Shown here piece by piece: positions 1 through 5,290 of a stretch of DNA of 6,118 nucleotides. How positions within the stretch are numbered: the first letter of the stretch is position 1; each line of letters starts with the position of its first letter. This DNA comes from a bacterium. Its GTDB lineage: Bacteria > B130-G9. The position numbers were made by a program, and so were the translations under genes. Below the pieces are notes generated by a model. The model was not told the origin of the DNA, made no database searches, and saw nothing but the letters and a program-made list of their open reading frames with translations. The stretch spans positions 1 to 6,118 of the forward strand of contig JAGHCW010000209.1 of assembly GCA_021160245.1 (NCBI GenBank), in the 5' to 3' direction.

Positions 1-22
1 CGATCGGGCTTGCCGGAACCTG

Positions 23-54
23 CTCTTGGTGGGGGGCATGCCCCCCACCAAGAG
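23..54. repeat. perfect 32-bp palindrome
   Basis: Arms CTCTTGGTGGGGGG and CCCCCCACCAAGAG flank a central CATG; every base pairs symmetrically and the symmetry stops at 22/55. As RNA it would make a 14-bp, very GC-rich stem with a 4-base loop. Neither side is followed by a T run, so it is not a standard intrinsic terminator, although it could still end transcription of a gene lying left of the window. It could also be a REP-like mobile palindrome or a protein site. The symmetry is directly visible; the role is unknown. Confidence 0.85.
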
Positions 55-108
55 GCTCAACACGGTAACTAGAGTAATTGTATAAACTCATGACTGGGAA
101 CATACAAG

Positions 109-178
109 ACACAGAGTTCCACAGAGAAGAGGAAAAAGGTGCTACCTAGCTTTCTCTGTGCTCTCTATGTCTCTGTGG
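109..178. repeat. CACAGAG-type imperfect inverted repeat in the operon leader
   Basis: The left arm carries CACAGAG at 110-116 and 120-126. The right arm carries CTCTGTG at 154-160, CTCTATG at 163-169 and CTCTGTG at 171-177. CACAGAGAA (120-128) pairs perfectly with TTCTCTGTG (152-160), and a second, imperfect helix can form outside it. I recall similar CACAGAG/CTCTGTG elements as dispersed intergenic repeats in many unrelated bacterial genomes. It ends about 33 bases before the ferredoxin start, so it may lie in the mRNA leader. Confidence 0.6.
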
Positions 179-198
179 TAAAATAAGCTAAAATAAAT

Positions 199-204
199 AA
201 GGAG
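199..204 (+). promoter_or_regulatory. Shine-Dalgarno site for the ferredoxin gene
   Basis: AAGGAG lies 7 bases before the ATG at 212. This favours 212 over the out-of-frame ATG at 207, which would be only 2 bases from the site. Confidence 0.8.
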
Positions 205-211
205 CGATGCG

Positions 212-754
212 ATGCCACAAACGATGGAAGCGAAGATCATTGTCGTTGATCCTGACAAGTGCACGGGCTGCCACAGCTGCGAGATGGCTTGCTCGATTAA
301 GCATTTCGGGGTATGCGGCTCGGGCTATTCACGTGTCAGGGTTCAAGAGTTCAGGGAGGTCAACACGTTCATTCCTGTAATGTGCCAGGCGTGCGAGGAT
401 GCGATCTGCATCAAGGTCTGCCCGATGAACGCCCGCATCAGGCAGGCAAATGGCTCAGTTGTTACCGATGAGGAGAAGTGCATCGGCTGCAAGGCTTGCA
501 TCCACGCGTGCCCATTCGGCGCGGCCGTTGTGAACCCCGACACGGGCAAGACGATGAGCTGCGACCTTTGCGATGACGACGAGCTCGGCCCCTGGTGCGT
601 GAAGGCCTGCACGATGCAGCAAGCGCTGACGTTTATTGAGGCCAGCGACGCCGCAAAGGCAAGGGGTAGAGATTGGGCCAAGAGCCTCAAGAAAGACTAT
701 GAGGTCCCAACCGTCGAGGAAGAAGAGTTTGGCTTCAGCTTCGACGTTGAATAA
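212..754 (+). CDS. AorA-type 4x[4Fe-4S] ferredoxin-like electron-transfer subunit
   Basis: This 180-aa protein has four cysteine groups: C17/C20/C23/C27, C58/C61/C66/C70, C90/C93/C96/C100 and C117/C120/C129/C133. Sixteen ligands in this spacing are what the HycB/DmsB/AorA family uses to hold four [4Fe-4S] clusters in a chain. The third group (CIGCKAC...CP) is the most ferredoxin-like. There is no signal peptide or membrane segment, so it should act in the cytoplasm. The C-terminus (about 167-180) is acidic. The AOR-family gene starts 29 bases downstream with its own ribosome site, so the two are almost certainly co-transcribed and this subunit should carry electrons to or from the tungsten enzyme. 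AorA-like is favoured over BamC-like because of its small size and direct pairing, but the substrate pathway is not proven. Confidence 0.9.
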   Translation: MPQTMEAKIIVVDPDKCTGCHSCEMACSIKHFGVCGSGYSRVRVQEFREVNTFIPVMCQACEDAICIKVCPMNARIRQANGSVVTDEEKCIGCKACIHACPFGAAVVNPDTGKTMSCDLCDDDELGPWCVKACTMQQALTFIEASDAAKARGRDWAKSLKKDYEVPTVEEEEFGFSFDVE

Positions 755-770
755 CCCGCCAATTCAAAAT

Positions 771-776
771 AAGGAG
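771..776 (+). promoter_or_regulatory. Shine-Dalgarno site for the AOR gene
   Basis: AAGGAG lies 7 bases before the ATG at 784, inside the short gap after the ferredoxin stop. It repeats the core and spacing used by the upstream gene. Confidence 0.8.
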
Positions 777-783
777 AGATAGA

Positions 784-2793
784 ATGCACGGATACATGGG
801 CCAGAGATTGAGGCTCGATATGACGAATCAGACTTATGAGATAGAGGAACTGACGCCGGAATACTGCCAGAAATGGATAGGCGGACGAGGCATGAACTCC
901 GACGTTGTCTATCACGAGACGCATCAGGGCATGGACCCGTTCGACCCCGCGAATCCCCTCTGCTTCGGGGCTGGCCCCCTAGTCGGGAGCTTTGCGCCTC
1001 TATCGGGTAGGACGACGATGAGCGCACGCTCGCCGATGACCTGCTCCAATATCGGCACGAGCCATCATGGCCACGGCGATACCAACATGGGTGGGTCGTT
1101 TGGGCCAAAGATGAAGTACGCCGGCTATGACCAGATCATCGTGAAGGGCAAGGCCAAAAACCCCGTGTGGGTCTTCATCGACGGGGACACAATCGAGTTC
1201 CGCGACGCCAGGCGACTCTGGGGTATCGGCACCAAGAAGGCCACGCTTGCGATACTCGAAGAGCTCGGCGACCCCGACATCAACGTCGCTCTCATCGGCC
1301 CCGCCGGCGAGAAACTCGTCCGATTCGCCTGCATAATGAGCTCATTCAGCGCCTCAGGTGGCCGGACGGGCATGGGCGCCGTGATGGGGTCCAAAAACCT
1401 AAAGGCAATCGCCGTCAGGGGTAAGAAACCCGTCACCATTGCCGACCCCGAGGGGTTCATCAAGGCGGCATGGGAGCTCCGCGACAAGATACACGTCTCG
1501 GCCTCCGCAATTCGGCGGCGGGCGGAAGGCTCGATGGACCTCTTCGACGTGGGTAACGCTATCGGCATCAACGCACATAAAAATTGCTCCACGGGCTACA
1601 TGAAGGACATCGAGACGATTTATGGCGGCGTCCAGTGGGCCAACCAGTTCCTCTTCAGAAGGAAGGGCTGCTGGTCCTGCCCCGTCAGCTGCGGCAGATA
1701 CACGTACGTCAAGGAGGGCAAATACGCCGGCTTTGAGGTTGGCGGGCCAGAGATGGAGAGCGTATGCGCCTTCGGTCCGAGGATCGACTCGACCGACGTT
1801 CCTGCCGTCAACGTGATGTGCGGCATGGCGAACGAGCTGGGCATGGACAGCATCTCGGCCGGCGCGGCGCTGTCGTGGACAATGGAGGCGTTTGACAAGG
1901 GTTACATTACCGAGAAGGACACCGGCGGCATCAAACTCGAGTGGGCCGACATGGAGACATCGATGAAGGTGCTCAATATGATTGCGGAGAGGAAGGGCTT
2001 CGGCGACCTTTTGGCCGAAGGCAACGTCCGCGTGGCCGAGAAGCTCGGCGTCGGCATGGACATCGTGCCTCATTGCCGAGGTCTGGAGCACATTAGCGTA
2101 GATCCCCGCATCGCGCTCGGGTTCAGCCTGGGCTACGCCATGTCCACGCGAGGCTCAGACCACCTCAAGAACTACTCCTGCCTCGAGTTCCCGGGCTGCG
2201 CCAAGAGCCGCGCATACCAGATCGAGGAGATATTCGACGAGAAACTCGCCAAAAAGTTCTGGGAGGATTTTCCGTCCGAGATGACCAAGATCGACACCAA
2301 GCCGATGCTCTGCACCTGGTCGGAGCGGAACAAGTGCGTGGCGGACGCCGTCGGCTGCTGCTGCCAGGCAATCGGCTCATGGGGCGGGGCGGGCAACTGG
2401 CAGGAGGCATACGCGCCTCTATTGCGGCTCGCAACTGGCCTCGACTTCCCGGACGAGGAGATATTCCTCGCGGCCGAGCGCATCATCGCGGCCGAGCGGG
2501 CGCATTGGCTCCGCGACGGCAGCGCCAAGCAGGACGACACCCACATCGACCGCTACTTCGACGAGCCCGTCGTTGATGGCCCCCACAAGGGTCTCAAACT
2601 CGACCGCAAAGAATGGGCGTGGGCACAAAAAGAATACTACAAACTCCACGGCTGGGACGAGGACGGCTTCATCACGCCCGAAAAGGCCAAACAGCTCGAC
2701 CTCCCCGAGATCATCCCCGACATGCAAGCCGGCAAGAAGATCTATGAGGATTGGGTCAAGAAGCAGGAGGCGGGAGTCAGTAAGTCCGAGTAG
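784..2793 (+). CDS. Aldehyde:ferredoxin oxidoreductase family tungstoenzyme (AorB/AOR-like)
   Basis: This 669-aa cytoplasmic protein belongs to the tungsten-pterin AOR family, which oxidises aldehydes to acids or reduces acids when electrons are low-potential. Visible signatures are GRGMNSDV (34-41) and GPLVG...SGRTTMSARSPMT (64-86) in the N-terminal pterin-binding domain, GGRTGMGAVMGSKNLKAI (192-209), and the cluster motif C296-x2-C299-x3-C303. The expected fourth ligand is in DAVGCCC (521-527), most likely C526 by comparison with the DxxGxC motif. PEME (322-325) and TRGSDH (455-460, H460) fall where the family keeps its active-site acid and histidine. It is somewhat longer than the usual 600-620 aa, with extra C-terminal sequence (about 600-669), closer in length to BamB. 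It pairs with the upstream four-cluster ferredoxin. The family is secure; aldehyde specificity versus another AOR-family reaction is not. Confidence 0.93.
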   Translation: MHGYMGQRLRLDMTNQTYEIEELTPEYCQKWIGGRGMNSDVVYHETHQGMDPFDPANPLCFGAGPLVGSFAPLSGRTTMSARSPMTCSNIGTSHHGHGDTNMGGSFGPKMKYAGYDQIIVKGKAKNPVWVFIDGDTIEFRDARRLWGIGTKKATLAILEELGDPDINVALIGPAGEKLVRFACIMSSFSASGGRTGMGAVMGSKNLKAIAVRGKKPVTIADPEGFIKAAWELRDKIHVSASAIRRRAEGSMDLFDVGNAIGINAHKNCSTGYMKDIETIYGGVQWANQFLFRRKGCWSCPVSCGRYTYVKEGKYAGFEVGGPEMESVCAFGPRIDSTDVPAVNVMCGMANELGMDSISAGAALSWTMEAFDKGYITEKDTGGIKLEWADMETSMKVLNMIAERKGFGDLLAEGNVRVAEKLGVGMDIVPHCRGLEHISVDPRIALGFSLGYAMSTRGSDHLKNYSCLEFPGCAKSRAYQIEEIFDEKLAKKFWEDFPSEMTKIDTKPMLCTWSERNKCVADAVGCCCQAIGSWGGAGNWQEAYAPLLRLATGLDFPDEEIFLAAERIIAAERAHWLRDGSAKQDDTHIDRYFDEPVVDGPHKGLKLDRKEWAWAQKEYYKLHGWDEDGFITPEKAKQLDLPEIIPDMQAGKKIYEDWVKKQEAGVSKSE

Positions 2794-2818
2794 CCCTTTG
2801 ATAGTGGGCCTATGATGG

Positions 2819-2870
2819 ATCGTCCCCGAAAGGGGCGCACAACAGTAGCCGTGGGTGGCAACCCACGGAT
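2819..2870. repeat. two-hairpin intergenic repeat element
   Basis: Hairpin 1 is CCCC-GAAA-GGGG (2824-2835), a GNRA tetraloop. Hairpin 2 is an 8-bp perfect stem, CCGTGGGT against ACCCACGG, closed by GGCA (2849-2868). They are joined by GGGGCGCACAACAGTAGCC. This layout, a CCC-GAAA-GGG hairpin then ACA.AGTAGCC then a GGGT..ACCC hairpin, matches dispersed repeats I remember from Planctomycetes and other uncultured bacteria. It sits 26 bases after the AOR stop. There is no T run, so it is not a classical terminator, though it may protect the mRNA end. The structure is directly seen; family membership is recalled. Confidence 0.6.
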
Positions 2871-2962
2871 CCGTAGTCCGCGGAGCGAGCAGATCGATCG
2901 TGAATGAGGACGCCTCTTGAATCGTCAGTGCTGAGGATCGATCCGTATGGATCAATCGGCCC

Positions 2963-2992
2963 TTGACTCCCGTTCTGCAAACGCGGTATCCT
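2963..2992 (+). promoter_or_regulatory. possible sigma70-like promoter
   Basis: TTGACT (2963-2968) and TATCCT (2987-2992) are separated by 18 bases. The -35 box is one base off consensus and the -10 box is weaker. It lies about 160 bases upstream of the 209-aa membrane protein and downstream of the hairpin repeat, a sensible place for a new transcript. This is motif-level support only. Confidence 0.3.
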
Positions 2993-3073
2993 TGCGGGCG
3001 GCGAACTCGGCTTTTCGAATGTGCTGACGATATTGGTTCTGCCGATCATGGCCATCGACGGGAGGCGCACACA

Positions 3074-3163
3074 ATGACCAAGCAAAGGGCACAGGTGAAG
3101 CACTTGACAAACCTCATCGTGATCATCGGCCTCGAAGCAGAGAGGGTGGAGAATGCAAGCTAG
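3074..3163 (+). CDS. possible 29-aa leader ORF overlapping the membrane-protein start
   Basis: An ATG 8 bases after GGAGG (3061-3065) opens 29 codons ending at TAG 3161-3163. The frame overlaps the first 11 bases of the next gene, the arrangement expected for translational coupling. The product is basic at the start, has a short hydrophobic middle (LTNLIVIIGL, residues 11-20) and an acidic end. I do not recognise a family. The frame stays open upstream to a TTG at 2963, which I discount because the good ribosome site is at 3061. It may be chance. Confidence 0.3.
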   Translation: MTKQRAQVKHLTNLIVIIGLEAERVENAS

Positions 3164-3782
3164 AGAGTATGTATGCATCATTGCGATTGCCATTTTAGTT
3201 ATATGCTCCGCAGTAGTTATTTGGAGCCGTATTGCAGACCAGCCTTCGCAATCGGAAGTTCCGCAGCAGGCAGAAGAAGACCCGATGGAGCCTTGGTTTA
3301 GCAAGATCCGCCGGGGTGAGACTCTTAGTCCCGAGGACGAAGCGCAGCGGCGGAAGTGGTGGAATGACCCGGAGAGACAGAAGGAAGTGCGTCGTGCCGA
3401 GTATGAATCTCGCGAACGCGAGAGGCGGCAGTCCCATTTGCGCAATCTCCAGTCTAAGCCTCAACCGGATCCGCCCGGAAAGCAATTCCTTGAAGCTATT
3501 ACAAAAAATGTATGCACAAGCAAAGCATTCATTGTGCTAGAGATCGCTCTGACGATCATTGTCGTCTGTCGAGGCTGGAAAGGCTGGGTCGCCGTGCCCT
3601 GGGCTGTGACTTTTCTTGTCGCCGGCATCGGCGCTGGTGAGATCGCGAAGAGCGATAATATACCTGAGATGATGACCCACTTCAGCCTCCTTCTGTTGTT
3701 GGATCCGTTGTTGATTGGCACTCTCATTCTCATGGCGATCTTGGGGAAGAGATCGAATGAAGAAAAAGAACCGAGTGAGTAG
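3153..3782 (+). CDS. Four-TM membrane protein of unknown function
   Basis: This 209-aa protein has one N-terminal hydrophobic segment (about residues 6-25), a long charged hydrophilic middle (about 27-118, rich in E, R, K and P, with a basic/acidic RRAEYESRERERR stretch at 80-92), and three further hydrophobic segments at about 123-139, 145-163 and 175-197. It ends in a short charged tail. The N-terminal segment lacks a clear cleavage site and is better read as a membrane anchor. Purine-rich GAGAGG/GGTGGAG just before the ATG gives a plausible but closely spaced ribosome site. The middle looks disordered or helical and would be a cytoplasmic or periplasmic linker. I do not recognise a family. 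The cyclase-like gene is 136 bases downstream on the same strand, so a functional link is possible but not shown. It is likely real: long, hydrophobically patterned and well spaced. Confidence 0.65.
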   Translation: MQAREYVCIIAIAILVICSAVVIWSRIADQPSQSEVPQQAEEDPMEPWFSKIRRGETLSPEDEAQRRKWWNDPERQKEVRRAEYESRERERRQSHLRNLQSKPQPDPPGKQFLEAITKNVCTSKAFIVLEIALTIIVVCRGWKGWVAVPWAVTFLVAGIGAGEIAKSDNIPEMMTHFSLLLLLDPLLIGTLILMAILGKRSNEEKEPSE

Positions 3783-3812
3783 ATCCCGCCCTGAGGAGGC
3801 ATTTGCGGGATC
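3782..3812 (+). terminator. hairpin overlapping the membrane-protein stop
   Basis: GATCCCGC (3782-3789) and GCGGGATC (3805-3812) form a perfect 8-bp stem with a 15-base loop that begins at the last base of the stop codon. No U tract follows, so intrinsic termination is doubtful. It could attenuate or stabilise the transcript between the two genes. Confidence 0.3.
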
Positions 3813-3827
3813 CGGGAGCATTTAGCT

Positions 3828-3926
3828 ATGTCGACTCACGTGAAAACAGCCGGAGTGTCACGATGGCACTTACTAGCTGTAAAAACATGGTCGAATAAGC
3901 CAAATGGAGGGAATCTGAATGACTGA
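3828..3926 (+). CDS. possible 32-aa leader ORF overlapping the cyclase-like gene start
   Basis: An ATG at 3828 lies 9 bases after GGGAG (3814-3818) and opens 32 codons. Its stop lies inside ATGACTGA (3919-3926), whose first three bases are the start of the next gene. An 8-base overlap of this kind is typical of translational coupling. The peptide is basic and holds two Trp residues; no family is recognised. It could be a chance frame, since the downstream gene has its own GGAGG. Confidence 0.25.
   Translation: MSTHVKTAGVSRWHLLAVKTWSNKPNGGNLND
3906..3910 (+). promoter_or_regulatory. Shine-Dalgarno site for the cyclase-like gene
   Basis: GGAGG lies 8 bases before the ATG at 3919 and fixes that start. 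Confidence 0.7.
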
Positions 3927-4773
3927 ATACGTCAAATCCATCGTAACGTTCATCGATATTCTGGGCTTCAAAAAACTTCTTGCAGAGCTCAACGCAGACG
4001 GCAGCTATGTTCATTCGCCGGATGAGATAGAGAGAATTCTGGATGAATTCCAAAACATAACGGGATATGATGGGTTTATCAAACTCGGTTCGGAGCGAGT
4101 GGAGCTTTCCATCATGCGATTTTCGGATTGCCTGGTCAGATGCGCAAGAGTGACCAATGCCGTAGATGATCATGAATGGCCAGGTCTTCGCGCTGCCGAA
4201 ATCCTCAGTATCGCTCTGATGCAATTTGTACTCTCCGGGAAGGGAATCTTCATCAGGGGGGGAATGACTGAGGGGGATATCAGAATCGACGCGAAGAAGG
4301 ACAAAGTCGAAGATTCACCGATAACAACATCAGAAACGCGAGTCTTTGGACCCGCATTGGTCGAGGCTTATGAACTTGAGCATCACAAGGCTGTTCTTCC
4401 CCGCATAATCTTGGAGCCCGCTGTCATTCCCCAATTCAAGAAGGACCTGTCTGAACAAGATACAGTTAATGGGTTCCTGAATGATCGAAATGACCGGACT
4501 TACATAGATTATCTCCATGTTTCTCGCTGGTATTACGACCAGAAAAGACTGATCGATTCATATCCACCCGCATTGGACTCGCATAGGAAGATGATAGTCG
4601 CGAATCTCAAGAAGCATACAGACGAGAGAATCCTAGCCAAATACAGGTGGCTTGCCAAATATCACAATGCGTTTCTTGACGACCCGGATGAAGAATGGGA
4701 GAAGCTGCCCGGCGTGGCCCGCGAGGAGTTGCGTATCAATCTGAGCGATCTTGGGCTGAAGTCGCAGCAATAG
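3919..4773 (+). CDS. Divergent class III nucleotidyl-cyclase-like protein
   Basis: This 284-aa soluble protein has no signal peptide. It opens with FIDILGFKKL (11-20), recalling the FxDIxGF metal-binding motif of class III cyclases (D13). FSD (68-70, D70) follows at about the right distance for the second metal Asp. Then come IRGGMTEGDI (112-121), like the cyclase RxGIxxG strand-turn, and FGPALVEAYELE (143-154), where cyclases have the GxxVNxAxRLE helix. The Asn and Arg of that helix are replaced here (V148 and E152 in the simplest alignment), so it may be catalytically altered, inactive, or a separate family with the same fold. Residues about 165-284 are charged and show no domain I know. 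I recall many unnamed bacterial proteins with this motif order, some in defence neighbourhoods. The membrane-protein gene lies upstream; the downstream genes are convergent. The gene looks less GC-rich than the AOR operon, hinting at a different origin. Confidence 0.6.
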   Translation: MTEYVKSIVTFIDILGFKKLLAELNADGSYVHSPDEIERILDEFQNITGYDGFIKLGSERVELSIMRFSDCLVRCARVTNAVDDHEWPGLRAAEILSIALMQFVLSGKGIFIRGGMTEGDIRIDAKKDKVEDSPITTSETRVFGPALVEAYELEHHKAVLPRIILEPAVIPQFKKDLSEQDTVNGFLNDRNDRTYIDYLHVSRWYYDQKRLIDSYPPALDSHRKMIVANLKKHTDERILAKYRWLAKYHNAFLDDPDEEWEKLPGVAREELRINLSDLGLKSQQ

Positions 4774-4803
4774 GCGAAAAACCTGTCTCCCTGAAACGGA
4801 ATA
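4774..4803. other. convergent junction
   Basis: Only 30 bases separate the stop of the cyclase-like gene (plus strand) from the stop of the 54-aa gene (minus strand). I see no clear bidirectional terminator hairpin. Confidence 0.6.
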
Positions 4804-4968
4804 CTACTGCTGACCGGTTGTCCTCGCGGGCGGAGGCGCGATGCCGTATTGCTCTCTGATTTGATGGAGATCGGTCTCTTTGGCCTCGAGATTCTCGAGG
4901 TATCTTTGGCTCAAGTCGTGGCGGATTCTACGCATCATCTGGACCGCATCAAACTCCTTATCCTTCAC
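4804..4968 (-). CDS. Small antitoxin-like protein, 54 aa, GTG start
   Basis: The protein begins GTG-AAG-GAT (M K D K E F D A V Q M M R R I R), reads 54 codons and ends in TAG (4804-4806). A strong GGGAGGA (4974-4980) sits 5 bases before the GTG, which supports this start. The opening K-x-FDAVQMMRxIRxxLS (residues 4-20) is a pattern I remember from a large group of small bacterial proteins found in toxin-antitoxin-type pairs, typically about 50-80 aa with an amphipathic helix. Residues 21-43 are strongly charged and helical in pattern; the last 11 are Pro/Thr/Gln-rich. It lies 74 bases after the 74-aa gene on the same strand and is probably in the same transcript. No toxin domain is visible beside it, so its role as an antitoxin is inference. 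Confidence 0.7.
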   Translation of the reverse strand: MKDKEFDAVQMMRRIRHDLSQRYLENLEAKETDLHQIREQYGIAPPPARTTGQQ

Positions 4969-5042
4969 GAACTTCCTCCCTCTGAATTGTCATTTCCCAA
5001 GCCAATCGATTGCCAGTCGCGATTGAGCCGTGATTATGCAAA

Positions 5043-5267
5043 CTATTGGTGTGGGACGGGGCGAAGCTCGTAGATGCGACCATATCGCGCCGCCGAGGTC
5101 AAATTGCCCTGTCGGAGGGCATTCCGCAGACTATCCAATCTCAGGGCCTCATCGAGGCTTAGATACGGGGACCACCCGCCTTCGTCTTCTATGAGTTCCA
5201 CCTCAACTTCGGCCACGTAGTGGCCCTCATGGATATACTTAGTTTTCTTACGCCGCATCATAATCAT
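5043..5267 (-). CDS. Conserved small protein of unknown function, 74 aa
   Basis: The product is 74 aa from the first ATG (5267). ATG codons at 5261 and 5258 are alternatives, and GGAG (5271-5274 on this strand) is better spaced for 5261. After a basic start (RRKKTK) comes KYIHEGHYVAEVEVELIED, then a WSPYLSLDEALRLDSLRNALR stretch and AARYGRIYELRPV near the end. I recall this pattern (K-Y-x-HEG-x-YVAEVEVEL...GWSPYLS...LD.LR.ALR.G) in many small stand-alone bacterial proteins, often among toxin-antitoxin-type genes, with no established function. It starts 23 bases after the frame of the GIY-YIG-family remnant ends and precedes the 54-aa gene. The family resemblance is good; the function is unknown. 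Confidence 0.75.
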   Translation of the reverse strand: MIMMRRKKTKYIHEGHYVAEVEVELIEDEGGWSPYLSLDEALRLDSLRNALRQGNLTSAARYGRIYELRPVPHQ

Positions 5268-5290
5268 CGTCTCCGCATAAAACTCTCAAC

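Larger units (their letters stand above)
2794..3152. other. 359-base intergenic stretch
   Basis: Besides the two-hairpin repeat (2819-2870), it holds short self-complementary pieces: TCCGCGGA (2877-2884), GGATCGATCC (2935-2944) and GATCC-gtat-GGATC (2940-2953). It also holds a possible promoter at 2963-2992 and a short ORF with a ribosome site at 3074-3163. I see no RNA gene and no convincing longer protein on either strand. Long open frames that cross it on the minus strand translate the repeat and look non-biological. Confidence 0.6.

Noticed and set aside
81-86. TATAAA as a -10 box for the AOR operon
   Set aside because: No acceptable -35 box at 16-18 bases upstream; not enough to call a promoter.
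2963-3163. 66-codon TTG-started frame as a gene
   Set aside because: The upstream part covers the possible promoter and has no ribosome site; only the part from 3074 has a GGAGG at proper spacing.
3408-3423. TCTCGCG-AA-CGCGAGA inverted repeat
   Set aside because: It encodes the repeated Glu/Ser/Arg stretch of the membrane protein's charged middle; likely coincidental.
2810-3445. Long minus-strand open frame (211 codons) across the intergenic repeat and the membrane-protein gene
   Set aside because: It translates the hairpin repeat and the antisense of a well-patterned membrane protein, with no ribosome site or family-like sequence.
4886-4902. CCTCGAG-att-CTCGAGG inverted repeat
   Set aside because: It lies within the 54-aa coding sequence and is explained by the Leu-Glu codons; no regulatory context.
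4849-5073. Plus-strand open frame of 74 codons
   Set aside because: It is antisense to the 54-aa gene, which has a strong ribosome site and family-like sequence, and to the end of the 74-aa gene.
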